Source of the DNA: Paenibacillus tyrphae
GTDB lineage: Bacteria; Bacillota; Bacilli; Paenibacillales; NBRC-103111
Direction: 5' to 3'
NCBI RefSeq assembly: GCF_027925525.1
Contig: NZ_BSDJ01000017.1
Location: forward strand, 62,001 to 126,000
DNA: 64,000 nucleotides
Below, piece after piece: positions 8,676 to 17,928 of the stretch. The stretch's first letter is position 1. Each line of letters opens with the position of its first letter. Made by a program: the position numbers and the translations under genes. Under the pieces are notes generated by a model, which did no database searches, was not told the DNA's origin, and saw nothing but the letters and a program-made list of their open reading frames with translations.

Positions 8676-8729
8676 AAAAAGGGCCAATCGACGTGTCGTG
8701 CGACAGACCGCCGGTTAGCCCTCTTTTTG
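8676..8729. terminator. Terminator between exported-protein gene and cobalamin operon
   Basis: AAAAAGGGC ... GCCCTCTTTTT with an imperfect inner stem; A and T runs on both flanks make it usable in both directions. Confidence 0.65.
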
Positions 8730-8733
8730 CATT

Positions 8734-10119
8734 CTATTGACTGTAGGCTTCGCAGCATTCCAGCCAGCGCGCCACGATGCCGGGGTTCGAAGCAAAATGC
8801 AAGTGCGTGTAGCCGGCTACCGTCCGATGGAGCAGGCAGCCGTCCTTTTTCGCGCCGCGCAGTCCCTTTGTCTCGTAAGCGTGAGGCAGCTCCGACTGCG
8901 GCTCGTAGACCGAGTAATGGAATTCGTGCCCGCGGGCCGTCTCCCCTGCGGGCAGCAAAAAGTTGCCTTCCGCCCCCGTGACTTCCCGTAGTCCGAGCGC
9001 CGCCAGCTTCGTCTGCATCGTCACTTGACCCGGGACGAGGCCCAGCATCGGGTAACTTCTCCCCTGCGTATCTCCGATCGCTCCGGTCAAATACATAAAG
9101 CCCCCGCATTCGGCCAGCGTCGGAAGCCCGCTCTCCACGGCGCTGCGGATCGAGTCGGTGACCTGCGTCTGCGCGCTTAGCCGTTCGGCGAACTCCTCGG
9201 GGAATCCGCCGCCGATATACAAGCCCTGCACATCTTTCGGCAGCGGCTCGCCCGCCAGCGGCGAGAAATAGACAAGCTCCGCCCCGTACAGCTCCAGCAG
9301 CTCCAAATTTTCCGGGTAATAAAAATGAAATGCGGCGTCCCGGGCGACCGCCATCCTTACATGGTAACGGTGGGACGGCTCGGCGAACAAGCGCGGCTGC
9401 GGGACGGCCGGAGGCTCGGACGCTTGCGCCAGCTCCAGCAGACGGTCCATATCGACCGTCTGATCGATCCGGTCGGCCAGCGCTTCAAACAAGCCGCCGA
9501 GCTCCCCGCGCTCGATGGACGGCACCAGACCCAGATGCCGTTCGGGGACGGAAAGTGAGTCCTCCCGCTTCATGTATCCGATAACGGGAATGCCGCATTC
9601 CTGCTCGATCGCTTCCTTCACGATCCGGTAATGCCCGTCGCTGCCGACTTTATTGGCGAATACGGCGGCGATGCGGGCGCGCGGTTCAAGGCACTGGAAG
9701 CCTTTGACGATGGCTGCGGCGCTGCGGGCCATGCTCTGGCAGTTCACGACGAGCAAAACGGGACAATCCAGCAGCAGGCTGATTTCCGCCGTGCTTCCCG
9801 TATTGGACAACGGATCTTTGCCGTCGTAAAATCCCATCACGCCTTCGATGATCGAAATATCCGCATCACGGGAAGCCCGGGCGTAAATTTCCTTCACCGT
9901 GTCCGGGGTCAGCATCCAGCTGTCCAAATTGCGGGACGGTCTCCCCGTCACCGCTTTATGATACGTCGGATCGATATAGTCCGGGCCGCATTTGAAGCCC
10001 TGCAACGTCATTCCCCGGCGGCGAAGCGCCGCCATGAGTCCTAGGGTAACGGTCGTTTTGCCCGCTCCGCTTCCCGTTCCGGCAACGACGAGGCTTCGGT
10101 GCGCTCTAGATTCGCTCAT
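8734..10119 (-). CDS. cbiA: Cobyrinate a,c-diamide synthase
   Basis: 461-aa glutamine- and ATP-dependent amidotransferase that amidates the a and c side chains of cob(II)yrinate. The N-terminal dethiobiotin-synthetase-like domain has the P-loop AGTGSGAGKTTVTLGLMAAL, then CGPDYIDPTYH and IIEGVMGFYDG. The C-terminal class I glutaminase domain has the nucleophile-elbow phrase PTLAECGGFMYLTGA and a His near the end (GYTHLHFASNP). The ATG at 10119 is preferred; AAAGGAG is about 12 bases upstream, and the longer TTG start at 10206 would overlap cbiG. It is the last gene of the cbi operon seen here and is followed by a terminator. Confidence 0.95.
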   Translation of the reverse strand: MSESRAHRSLVVAGTGSGAGKTTVTLGLMAALRRRGMTLQGFKCGPDYIDPTYHKAVTGRPSRNLDSWMLTPDTVKEIYARASRDADISIIEGVMGFYDGKDPLSNTGSTAEISLLLDCPVLLVVNCQSMARSAAAIVKGFQCLEPRARIAAVFANKVGSDGHYRIVKEAIEQECGIPVIGYMKREDSLSVPERHLGLVPSIERGELGGLFEALADRIDQTVDMDRLLELAQASEPPAVPQPRLFAEPSHRYHVRMAVARDAAFHFYYPENLELLELYGAELVYFSPLAGEPLPKDVQGLYIGGGFPEEFAERLSAQTQVTDSIRSAVESGLPTLAECGGFMYLTGAIGDTQGRSYPMLGLVPGQVTMQTKLAALGLREVTGAEGNFLLPAGETARGHEFHYSVYEPQSELPHAYETKGLRGAKKDGCLLHRTVAGYTHLHFASNPGIVARWLECCEAYSQ

Positions 10120-10195
10120 GAGGTTTATCGGCTCCTTTCCGCTGCAAAGCTGAAATTTCCGTTTTTGTGCTTCCGTACAGCAGCCGCGCGCGTGG

Positions 10196-11434
10196 TTACT
10201 TCCCAAACGCCAGGAGGCCGACGGAAATCGTTACGTTGCCGCTTTTCTTTTTGGTCAGCACGAGCCGGTCCGCGCCGGTGTACCGTTTGGCCGCGGGCTC
10301 GCTGACTCCGTAAGCGCCGGTAAACTTGAACACCGTGTCCGACGGCTCTTCCATCGGCATCTCGTTTAATTCGCCCGGCGTATAGCATTCGAGGGACCAT
10401 CCGTATTTGGCGCAGACGGCGAGCAGCCCTTCCTCGTCCTTCTTCAGATCGATCGTGCAGACCGCTTTGACACTGCGGATCGAGAAGCGCAGCTCTTCGA
10501 GCGTCTCGCGGATCACCGCTTCGATCTCCTCCGCCGCCGTTCCACGGTTGCAGCCGATGCCGAGCGCGATCACCTTCGGCCGGTACAGCACGCCGTTGGC
10601 GAGAATCGCTTCCTCGTCGGCCTCCAGCAGCCGGTGCGTGACGACTAACGCCGCCTGTGGCTCGTCGGCCAACGCGCTCCGCACGTCGCCGTACACCCGG
10701 ATCGTCTGCGGCAGCGGCGTGTCGTACAGCCACCAGTCCGGCTCACCGGACTCTTGGACGACGGCTACGCGCTCTTCGTTGACGACGGAAGCGCTGACCG
10801 GCGTCAGCTTGTCGGCCGATTCCCACGTCCAGCCGAAGCGGCGACCGAACAGGTCGACGGCGATCGTCTTCTGCACGTCCGACGCGGTCGTCAGCACGGG
10901 TCTCGCGCCCAGCGCCGCCGCCACCTCGCGCGTCAGCTCGTTCGCACCGCCGAGATGGCCGGACAGCACGCTGATGACGTGCTCCCCTTTATCGTCGATG
11001 ACGACGATGCCTGGGTCTTTCTTTTTGTCCTCCAGCAGCGGCGCGATCATCCGGACTACCGCGCCCAGCGAGATGATGCAAATGATGCCCTTGTACGCCG
11101 GGAACAGCGCGGGAAACAGCAGCCGCACGCTGCCCTCGAACAATTGGATGCCTTTGGCCGCCTCGTCGCCTCTCGCGAATTTGGACATGTAATATACGTC
11201 CGCATGGGAAAACGTGCTCTGCAAACGGCGCGCCAGCTCCACGCCGTGCTTCGTAATCGCGATGACGGCGTAATCGCCGCTCAAGCGGACCGTGGGGATT
11301 ACGCCTTCTTGCAGAACAATGGGCTGAGCTTCGCTTGCTGCAGCTTCTGGCGAGTTGCTTGCCGCTCCTTTCGAAGCTGCGATCGATGCCGTCACCATCC
11401 CGTTCCGCTCTCCGTCTCCGCCCTTTGCGCTCAT
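10196..11434 (-). CDS. cbiG: Cobalt-precorrin-5A hydrolase
   Basis: 412 aa. Opens the delta-lactone of cobalt-precorrin-5A and releases the C2 fragment as acetaldehyde in the anaerobic pathway. The family core is clear: YAVIAITKHGVELARRL, then LGAVVRMIAPLLEDKKKDPG and VIDDKGEHVISVLSGHLGGA in the N-terminal half, and the C-terminal CbiG domain starting VIALGIGCNRGTAAEEIE. An odd feature is a low-complexity N-terminal extension of about 50 residues before the usual start. The ATG at 11434 overlaps the cbiF stop (TAATG), which supports coupled translation, so the extension is probably real. Confidence 0.95.
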   Translation of the reverse strand: MSAKGGDGERNGMVTASIAASKGAASNSPEAAASEAQPIVLQEGVIPTVRLSGDYAVIAITKHGVELARRLQSTFSHADVYYMSKFARGDEAAKGIQLFEGSVRLLFPALFPAYKGIICIISLGAVVRMIAPLLEDKKKDPGIVVIDDKGEHVISVLSGHLGGANELTREVAAALGARPVLTTASDVQKTIAVDLFGRRFGWTWESADKLTPVSASVVNEERVAVVQESGEPDWWLYDTPLPQTIRVYGDVRSALADEPQAALVVTHRLLEADEEAILANGVLYRPKVIALGIGCNRGTAAEEIEAVIRETLEELRFSIRSVKAVCTIDLKKDEEGLLAVCAKYGWSLECYTPGELNEMPMEEPSDTVFKFTGAYGVSEPAAKRYTGADRLVLTKKKSGNVTISVGLLAFGK

Positions 11435-12210
11435 TATTCCTTCACTCCTTTGCGGTAACCGTGAGTGAACGTTTTATCGTACAGCTTGGAGCGGTATTCG
11501 TCCTTCTCGTGGATATTCGGGTCAAGCGCCCACCCGGCCAAAATCATCGCATGCGAGCGGATGCCGTTCGTCCGCATATCCTCGTCCAGCTTCTCCAGCG
11601 TCGTGCGGATGATCAATTGATCCGGCCATGTCGCCCGCTGCACGACCGCTACCGGTGTATCGAGGCTCCATCCGGCTTCGGTCAGCTCGCGCACGACTTT
11701 TTTGGTCAGCGTTGCGCTAAGGAACAGCGCGATCGTACAGTGATGCGACGCCAGCTCCTTCAACTGCTCGCGGTCCGGCACCGGGGTGCGTCCCTCGGCC
11801 CGCGTCAAAATCAGCGTCTGCGTCAGATCCGGGATCGTCAGCTCCGCGCCGACCGCGGCTGCGGACGCAAACACCGAGCTGACGCCCGGAATGATCTCGC
11901 AGGAGATGCCTTCTTTGGCGAGCAGCGCCTTTTGCTCCATGATCGCCCCGAACACCGCCGGATCGCCGGTATGCACCCGGGCGACGAGCTTGCCCGCTTT
12001 GACGCGGTCGGTCATGACCGCGACCATGTCCTCCAGGCTCATGCCTGCGCTTTGCAGAACCTCCGCCCCCGGCTTCGCCCGGGCAATCAGTTCCTCATTA
12101 ACGAGCGAATCCGTATACAGCACGACGTCCGCTTCCTGCAGAATGCGAAGTCCTTTGACGGTGATCAAATCCGGGTCGCCTGGACCTGCTCCGATAATAT
12201 AAATTTTCAT
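11434..12210 (-). CDS. cbiF: Cobalt-precorrin-4 C11-methyltransferase
   Basis: 258-aa SAM-dependent tetrapyrrole methylase. It carries IYIIGAGPGDPDLITVKG at the start, the VHTGDPAVFGAIMEQ substrate-side loop, and IIPGVSSVFASAAAVG, all typical of CobM/CbiF. It methylates C11 of cobalt-precorrin-4. Its ATG follows the cbiL stop codon with no gap, and its own stop overlaps the cbiG start, so these genes are translationally coupled. Confidence 0.95.
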   Translation of the reverse strand: MKIYIIGAGPGDPDLITVKGLRILQEADVVLYTDSLVNEELIARAKPGAEVLQSAGMSLEDMVAVMTDRVKAGKLVARVHTGDPAVFGAIMEQKALLAKEGISCEIIPGVSSVFASAAAVGAELTIPDLTQTLILTRAEGRTPVPDREQLKELASHHCTIALFLSATLTKKVVRELTEAGWSLDTPVAVVQRATWPDQLIIRTTLEKLDEDMRTNGIRSHAMILAGWALDPNIHEKDEYRSKLYDKTFTHGYRKGVKE

Positions 12211-12921
12211 CTATTTTCTCACCACCATCAGCGTCAAATATTCCAACTCCCGTCCGGCCAGCTCCTCAATGTTGCGCCAGATCAGCTCCTCCGCAGAGGT
12301 TACTTTGGTCAAGACGGCCGCCTTGTCGACCAGCCCCAGATCGCGCAGCACGGTCAGCATCAGGTCGATGACCTTCGCTACCTTGATGAATACGACGCAA
12401 TCGTGCGTTTCAATCGCCCGGCGCATCGCATCGTAATCGTCGGTCGCCGGGATGACAGCCACCTGCTCGTCTCCGTCCGCCAGCGGCAGACCGAGCCTTG
12501 ACGCAGCGGCAAGCACGGACGAGATCCCAGGTATGGATACCGCTTCCACCTCGGGATGACGCTCCTTCATGAGCCGCATCAGGTGAATGTACGTGCTGTA
12601 CAGCATCGGATCGCCTTCCGTGACGAACGCGACATTTTTTCCTTGGCTGAGATAGCCCCATACCGTGTCGACCGTCTTGTTCCACTTCTTTTCCAGCGCT
12701 TCGCGGTCCTTCGTCATCGGGAAGGTCAGGCCGACCATTTCCTTCTCCCGGGTGTCGACGTACAGCTCCGTAATCGCCAAAGCGTAGCTCTTGGCCCCGG
12801 ATTTTTTGCGGGGGTAGGCGATCACCGGCGATTCCTTCAGCAGGCGGAACGCCTTCACCGTAATCAGCTCGGGATCCCCCGGCCCTACGCCCAATCCGTA
12901 CAACGTGCCCAGCTTACTCAT
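12211..12921 (-). CDS. cbiL: Cobalt-factor II / precorrin-2 C20-methyltransferase
   Basis: 236 aa, the first methyltransferase after cobalt insertion in this route. Family signatures are [37 protein letters not shown] and [17 protein letters not shown]. The ATG at 12921 overlaps the last eight bases of cbiET and has GGAGAGGAC just upstream; a longer frame from 12963 would cut deep into cbiET and is not needed. Confidence 0.94.
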   Translation of the reverse strand: MSKLGTLYGLGVGPGDPELITVKAFRLLKESPVIAYPRKKSGAKSYALAITELYVDTREKEMVGLTFPMTKDREALEKKWNKTVDTVWGYLSQGKNVAFVTEGDPMLYSTYIHLMRLMKERHPEVEAVSIPGISSVLAAASRLGLPLADGDEQVAVIPATDDYDAMRRAIETHDCVVFIKVAKVIDLMLTVLRDLGLVDKAAVLTKVTSAEELIWRNIEELAGRELEYLTLMVVRK

Positions 12922-14164
12922 CCGTTCCGTCCTCTCCTTTATCCGTCCGCTTCCGCGCTGCAATGATGTATACCGGATTCAAGCTTTCAAACCGCGTCAT
13001 GTCCAAAATCGGCTTGCTGCGGCTCACCTGGGTCAGCGTTATGTCCGTTACGAACCCTTCCGCGGCAAAAGCCTGCGCCGCGGCGGACAAATTCTCGATC
13101 GTCACCGCGTTCAGCACGATCCGCCCTTCCGGCTTCAGCCGGGCACAGCATACGGAGAGCAGCTCGCGCAGCTCGCCGCCGCTGCCGCCGATAAAGACCG
13201 CGTCGGGATCTGGAAATTGCTCCAGCCCTTGCGGCGCTTTGCCGTGCACAGCGGTAATGTCCGTACGGAATTTACGGGCGTTCTCGTGAAAATTGTCCAA
13301 ATCGCCCTCGTTCTTCTCGATGGCGTACACCGCGCCTTCGCGGCATATTTTCGCCGCTTCAATCGCGACCGAGCCTGTGCAGGTGCCAATGTCCCAGACG
13401 ACGCTATCCCGCTTCAACTGCAGGGCAGCCAAGCTAAGCACACGGACTTCCTTTTTCGTGATGAGCCCTTTGTCCGGCTTCCTTTGCGCGAACTCTCCAT
13501 CCTCGATGCCGAGCGCCCAGCGCGGCTGCGCGGCGTCTTTGCGCATCCGCAGCACGACGACATTGAGCGGCGAAAAATACGCCTGCGCCGTATCCGCCAG
13601 CTCCTGCAGCCCGAACCAGCCCGTCCGCTCGCCCGGTCCGCCGAGGTTCTCGCCGACGAACACGTCGTATTCGGTCATGCCGTAATTGAGCAAATAGCGC
13701 GCAATCGCCCCCGGCGTATTGTGCTCGTCCGTGAGCAGCGCCACCTTCTTCGCGCCGTCGATCCGCTGCGCTAACCCTTGTATGCTGCGTCCGTGCGCGC
13801 TGACGACTACGGCGTCCTGCCAACTCTCGCCCATCCGCGCAAAAGCAAGCTGCAGTGAGCTCACCTGCGGGTAAACCTCCACCCGCCCGGGCAGCTTGCC
13901 AGCCAAATAACCTCCGATCCCGTAAAACAACGGATCGCCCGAAGCCAGCACCACCGCGTTCCGGGTTTCCGACCTCAGGCGCTCCGTCAGCTCGGACAGC
14001 CCGCTTTTGAGTACGACCTTTTCAGCGGCGGTATCGACAAAAAAATGCAGCTGCCGCTCCCCGCCGATCAATAGCTCGGCTTGCCGAATCCGGTCGAGAT
14101 ATGCCTGCGGCAAACCCGCCGCTCCGTCGTCGCCAATCCCGATCACTGCGATTTTCTCTCCCAT
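12914..14164 (-). CDS. cbiET: CbiET fusion: cobalt-precorrin-7 C5-methyltransferase and -6B C15-methyltransferase (decarboxylating)
   Basis: 416 aa with two enzymes in one chain. The N-terminal CbiE part (about 1-205) starts [20 protein letters not shown] and has [19 protein letters not shown]. The C-terminal CbiT part has the class I SAM site [18 protein letters not shown] and [14 protein letters not shown]. The fused form matches CobL and the CbiET of Bacillota operons. It is preceded by an 88-bp gap after cbiD, the largest spacing inside the operon, with GGAAAGGGG as ribosome site. Confidence 0.95.
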   Translation of the reverse strand: MGEKIAVIGIGDDGAAGLPQAYLDRIRQAELLIGGERQLHFFVDTAAEKVVLKSGLSELTERLRSETRNAVVLASGDPLFYGIGGYLAGKLPGRVEVYPQVSSLQLAFARMGESWQDAVVVSAHGRSIQGLAQRIDGAKKVALLTDEHNTPGAIARYLLNYGMTEYDVFVGENLGGPGERTGWFGLQELADTAQAYFSPLNVVVLRMRKDAAQPRWALGIEDGEFAQRKPDKGLITKKEVRVLSLAALQLKRDSVVWDIGTCTGSVAIEAAKICREGAVYAIEKNEGDLDNFHENARKFRTDITAVHGKAPQGLEQFPDPDAVFIGGSGGELRELLSVCCARLKPEGRIVLNAVTIENLSAAAQAFAAEGFVTDITLTQVSRSKPILDMTRFESLNPVYIIAARKRTDKGEDGTDE

Positions 14165-14252
14165 TCGTGATACCCCTTTCCTTCTCGCTCTCCTGCCTGC
14201 CGGAGTCCGAGTCCGGTCAATCGCAGCCCTCTATGCAAGCACAAGCAGACCG

Positions 14253-15389
14253 TTAAACCTCGTTCGTCATGCTTTTGCGCCCCAACAGCGCGCCCTTCAT
14301 CGAAATGATCACCGTTTCGACTTCCAGCGGCGTCCGCAGCTTCGCTTCGGGTCCAAACGCTCCCGCTTCCTGCAGCGACTCCCGGCAGCAATGGCCGGAC
14401 ATCACGTCGAAAAATGCGGTACAACCCAGCGCCTGCATCTGATCGCCGACCTGCGCCGCCGTATTCGCTTCCAAAATTTCCTTGACAGCCGCCTCCGGCG
14501 CTCCCGCTTCCTCCGCCATACGAGCCAGAAATCCGAAGTCGACCGAGGCGCTCTTCGAATGAACCATCATGACGCCCTGCGCCACTTTGGAAAATTTACC
14601 CATCATTCCAACAAGCGTAATTTTGCTAATACCCTGCCGTGCGCATTGTTGAATCGCAAAGCCGACGAAATCGCCCATCTCGACAAACGCTTCCTCCGGC
14701 AGCTCCGGATACAGCTCCATGCCGAACTTCTCGCTGCGCCCGCCGGTCGACAGCACCACGTGGCTGCAGCCGCCCTTGACCGCTACGCGGATCGCCTGCG
14801 CGACGCTCGCTTTGTAAGCGGCTGTCGAGAACGGTACCACAATGCCGCGCGTCCCCAAAATCGAGATGCCGCCGAGAATACCCAGCCGGGCATTGAGCGT
14901 CTTCTTCGCAATCTCCTCGCCGTCCGGCACGGAGACGACCACGCGCACGCCACGATGCAGCTCATAGCGGTTCAGCACCGCTTCGACGGCTTCGCGGATC
15001 ATTTTCCGCGGCACCGGATTGATCGCCGCCTGTCCGACATCGACGGGCAGCCCCGGCTTCGTCACCCGGCCGACCCCGACGCCGCCGTCGATCTCGATCC
15101 CGGGCGCTTCGCGCCAGAACACCTCGCTGATGATCCGCGCGCCGTGCGTGGCGTCCGGGTCGTCGCCGCCGTCTTTGATCACCTCGGCGGACGCCCAATC
15201 GGACGCGTAAGCGCAAGCGACGATTTCGAACGTCACGTCCTGCCCGATCGGCAGGCGAATGGTCGCCTGCGTCTGGGACTCTTGTACAATCAGCGCCTCG
15301 AGCGCCGCTTGAGCCGCCGCCGTCGCGCAGGCGCCCGTCGTATAGCCATGCCGGAGCGGCTTCGTTTCCTTTTCCCCGCCGTCCGCCAT
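14253..15389 (-). CDS. cbiD: Cobalt-precorrin-5B C1-methyltransferase
   Basis: 378 aa. CbiD methylates C1 after ring contraction in the anaerobic route and is not related to the other methylases. Signature phrases are LRHGYTTGACATAAAQAALE, GVGRVTKPGLPVDVG and LGILGGISILGTRGIV. The N-terminal RHGYTTGACAAAA-like motif is diagnostic. The start at 15389 lies 4 bp after the cbiC stop. Confidence 0.96.
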   Translation of the reverse strand: MADGGEKETKPLRHGYTTGACATAAAQAALEALIVQESQTQATIRLPIGQDVTFEIVACAYASDWASAEVIKDGGDDPDATHGARIISEVFWREAPGIEIDGGVGVGRVTKPGLPVDVGQAAINPVPRKMIREAVEAVLNRYELHRGVRVVVSVPDGEEIAKKTLNARLGILGGISILGTRGIVVPFSTAAYKASVAQAIRVAVKGGCSHVVLSTGGRSEKFGMELYPELPEEAFVEMGDFVGFAIQQCARQGISKITLVGMMGKFSKVAQGVMMVHSKSASVDFGFLARMAEEAGAPEAAVKEILEANTAAQVGDQMQALGCTAFFDVMSGHCCRESLQEAGAFGPEAKLRTPLEVETVIISMKGALLGRKSMTNEV

Positions 15390-15393
15390 CGCG

Positions 15394-16044
15394 TTATCCC
15401 TGCCGTTCGGCGAGCAGCGACAGCGCGTTGACGGTCGCCACCGCGACCGGGCTGCCGCCCTTCCGCCCGATATTCGTAATAAACGGCACGTCCAGCTTCA
15501 GCAGTTCTTCCTTGGACTCGGCCGCCGACACAAAGCCGACCGGCACGCCGACGATCAGTCCCGGACGCGCTTCCCCTTCCTTAACGAGACGGATCAGCTC
15601 CAGCAGCGCCGTCGGTGCATTGCCGATCGCATAAATCGCGCCGTCTGCTTCCCGCGCCGCTTTCCTTATGGAAATAATCGCCCGGGTCGTATTCAGGCGT
15701 TTCGCTTCCTCCATCACATCCGCATCCGAAATGTATACCCGCACGTCGCCGCCGTATTTGGCCAGCCTCGGCTTGCTGATGCCGACCTGCACCATCTGCA
15801 CGTCCGCCACCACCGGCTTGCCTCTGCGGATCGCTTCGATTCCGGCGCGGATCGCATCGGGATGGAACACCAGACTGCGCCCGAGCTCAAAATCCGCCGA
15901 CGCGTGAATGACGCGCTGCACGACCTTGAACTGCTCTTCCGTGTAGTCGTGCTCGCCAAGCTCCTCCGTGATCATTTCGAAGCTTTTTTCCTCGATTTCC
16001 TGCGGTTGAACGGTAAGCGGTTTAAATTCCGTGCGAAAATCCAT
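15394..16044 (-). CDS. cbiC: Cobalt-precorrin-8 methylmutase
   Basis: 216 aa. CbiC moves the C11 methyl group to C12 and yields cobyrinate. It has the family elements VIHASADFELGRSLVFH (with the catalytic His in IHASADFE), KPVVADVQMVQVGISKPRL, IYAIGNAPTALLELIRL and VGVPVGFVSAAESKEELL. The ATG at 16044 overlaps the cbiJ stop (TAATG). Confidence 0.96.
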   Translation of the reverse strand: MDFRTEFKPLTVQPQEIEEKSFEMITEELGEHDYTEEQFKVVQRVIHASADFELGRSLVFHPDAIRAGIEAIRRGKPVVADVQMVQVGISKPRLAKYGGDVRVYISDADVMEEAKRLNTTRAIISIRKAAREADGAIYAIGNAPTALLELIRLVKEGEARPGLIVGVPVGFVSAAESKEELLKLDVPFITNIGRKGGSPVAVATVNALSLLAERQG

Positions 16045-16823
16045 TAATCGCGCACCTCCTGAAATAATGCGTTTAACGCGTTCGTGACGCCTTCAAAATC
16101 CGAGTACACTTCGCCGTACTCCAGCTGCGGCCGGCCGATAACGATCGTATCGATATCCATTTCGAGCGCCGCCGACAGCTTTTCCTCCACCGCGCCGACC
16201 TTGCCGCTTTCCTTCGTGACGATGACGTTGACGCCATAATGCTTGTACAGCCCTTGGTTCAGCTCTTTGGAAAAAGGCCCCTGCATCGCGATAATGTTCC
16301 TCTGCTCTAGGCCAAGCTGCTCGCATTTCTCCATATTGTCCTTGCGCGGCAGCATGCGCGCCACGAGCGTCGTATCCGGCAATCCGATCAGCTTCTCGGC
16401 GAAAATTTGCAGCGTCTTGCTTCCCGTCGTCAGCATGACGACGCCTCGCTTCTGCGCCGCCAGATCAGCCGCCTCTTCGTAATCGTCGACGAAAAACAGC
16501 CGCGGGTGCCCATCGTACGATCCGCGCTCACGCTCGTAGCGGATGTATGGCACCCCTGCCTGCTCGGCCGCCGCCATCGCGTTGCGGGAGGCTTCCTCCG
16601 CGAACGGATGGCTCGCATCGACCACCGCTTGGGCGCCGCGGCTGCGGATCAAATCGGCCAAGCCGTTTGCGTCAAGCCGGCCCATGCGCACCTCGAGCCC
16701 CGCTTCTTCGAGGCTTTTGGCCGCGCTCTCGGTCACGACAGTGGCGACGAGCGGATAGCCCGCCGCGCGGATGAGCAGCGCCAGCTCCCGGGCGTCGCTC
16801 GTCCCGGCCAGCACGACGATCAT
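16044..16823 (-). CDS. cbiJ: Cobalt-precorrin-6A reductase
   Basis: 259 aa, NAD(P)H-dependent reductase of cobalt-precorrin-6A to -6B. It starts MIVVLAGTSDARELALLIRA, carries VVDASHPFAEEASRNAM and YIRYERERGSYDGHPR, and later IIAMQGPFSKELNQGLYKHY, all typical of CobK/CbiJ. Its ATG overlaps the cbiX stop by four bases (ATGA). Confidence 0.95.
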   Translation of the reverse strand: MIVVLAGTSDARELALLIRAAGYPLVATVVTESAAKSLEEAGLEVRMGRLDANGLADLIRSRGAQAVVDASHPFAEEASRNAMAAAEQAGVPYIRYERERGSYDGHPRLFFVDDYEEAADLAAQKRGVVMLTTGSKTLQIFAEKLIGLPDTTLVARMLPRKDNMEKCEQLGLEQRNIIAMQGPFSKELNQGLYKHYGVNVIVTKESGKVGAVEEKLSAALEMDIDTIVIGRPQLEYGEVYSDFEGVTNALNALFQEVRD

Positions 16824-17860
16824 GACAGCACCTCTTTCGACGCAGCCGCCTCTGACGGCCCCGCGGGCTTCGTGCTGCCGCTTTCCGGCTGATGGTGATC
16901 GTGATCATGAGAGTGCGCATGATGGTGCTCGTGGTCGTGGTCGTGATGATGATCATGGTCGTGGTCATGGTGGTGCTCATGGTCGTGATCGTGGTCATGG
17001 TGGTGATGATGGTGATGATCGTGCCCATGCTCGTGATCGTGATGGTGATGGTGGTCCATATGCTTCATCGCTTCAAGACGGAATTGACACATATCGCAGT
17101 TCATTCGCGTTTCGCCTTGGAGCGCTTCTTGGGCCCGCTCCAGCAAAATCGTTTGCAGCGTCGGGTGGAACCCGAAGTATTCCGCCAGCACGAACGATTG
17201 GTCCGGATACGTCTGCGCAAAAGCTTCCGTCATTTGCTCCATCCGCTTGATCAGCACGCCGGTGAACAAAAAGTAAGGCAGCAGGACGATCCGCTTCGCC
17301 CCAAGCCGGATACAGCGTTCTATTCCTTCGTCCACCAGCGGCGCCGTCACTCCGATAAACGCCGTCTCCACCCATTTTACCTTAAGCCGCTCCCAGAGCA
17401 GCCGTGAGATTTTGTATAAATCGCTGTTGGCATCCGCATCGCTGCTGCCGCGTCCGATAACGAGAAGCGCCGTATCGTCGTCCCCTGCCAAGCCGTCCAC
17501 GCCCGCATCCGTCAGCCTGGAGATCAAAATATCCAGCGCCAGCTCGTGCACCCCGATCGGACGGCCGTACATAAACTGCACCGCCGGGTATCTCAGTCTC
17601 GCTTCATCAATAGCTGCCGGAATATGCAGCTTGGCATGGCCGGCCGCAAACAGCGTAATCGGCACCACCGCGATCCGCGTGGCCCCTCTCGCTACGCATG
17701 TCGCGATGCCTTTCGAAATCGATGGCGCCTCGAATTCCAGGAAGCACGTCTCCACGATCGGCTCCCCCAGACGGCCCTCCACCGAACGGACAAACTCCCG
17801 GATCTCCTCATTCCCTTCCGGGTCCCGGCTTCCGTGGCCAACAAACAATACTGCGTTCAT
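16820..17860 (-). CDS. cbiX: Sirohydrochlorin cobaltochelatase, long form with CxxC and His-rich tail
   Basis: 346 aa. CbiX inserts Co2+ into sirohydrochlorin. Two CbiX-type chelatase modules are present: VLFVGHGSRDPEGNEEIREF with PITLFAAGHAKLHIP, and LLVIGRGSSDADANSDLYK with VLLPYFLFTGVLIKRM. After these comes MNCDMCQ, the MxCxxC motif reported for the Fe-S centre of B. megaterium CbiX, and then a tail with about 37 His in 57 residues, alternating with Asp and Glu. The tail probably binds or stores cobalt. The ATG at 17860 is chosen for the GAGGAGG six bases upstream. Confidence 0.95.
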   Translation of the reverse strand: MNAVLFVGHGSRDPEGNEEIREFVRSVEGRLGEPIVETCFLEFEAPSISKGIATCVARGATRIAVVPITLFAAGHAKLHIPAAIDEARLRYPAVQFMYGRPIGVHELALDILISRLTDAGVDGLAGDDDTALLVIGRGSSDADANSDLYKISRLLWERLKVKWVETAFIGVTAPLVDEGIERCIRLGAKRIVLLPYFLFTGVLIKRMEQMTEAFAQTYPDQSFVLAEYFGFHPTLQTILLERAQEALQGETRMNCDMCQFRLEAMKHMDHHHHHDHEHGHDHHHHHHHDHDHDHEHHHDHDHDHHHDHDHEHHHAHSHDHDHHQPESGSTKPAGPSEAAASKEVLS

Positions 17861-17928
17861 CTGCTTCCTCCTCATTTTCACTGTTGCTTATTGCTTTTGA
17901 GCAGCTGCTTCAAAAGAGTGCGTAAGCT

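Noticed and set aside
16880-17060. Apparent tandem DNA repeat (GATCGTGATG-like) resembling a CRISPR or satellite
   Set aside because: It encodes the His/Asp-rich tail of CbiX; unit length is irregular and there are no spacers.
16892-17407. Plus-strand valine/methionine-rich frame opposite cbiX
   Set aside because: It is the complement of the His-rich tail and the cbiX coding sequence; the repeat of MVVVM is from CAT/CAC codons read in reverse.
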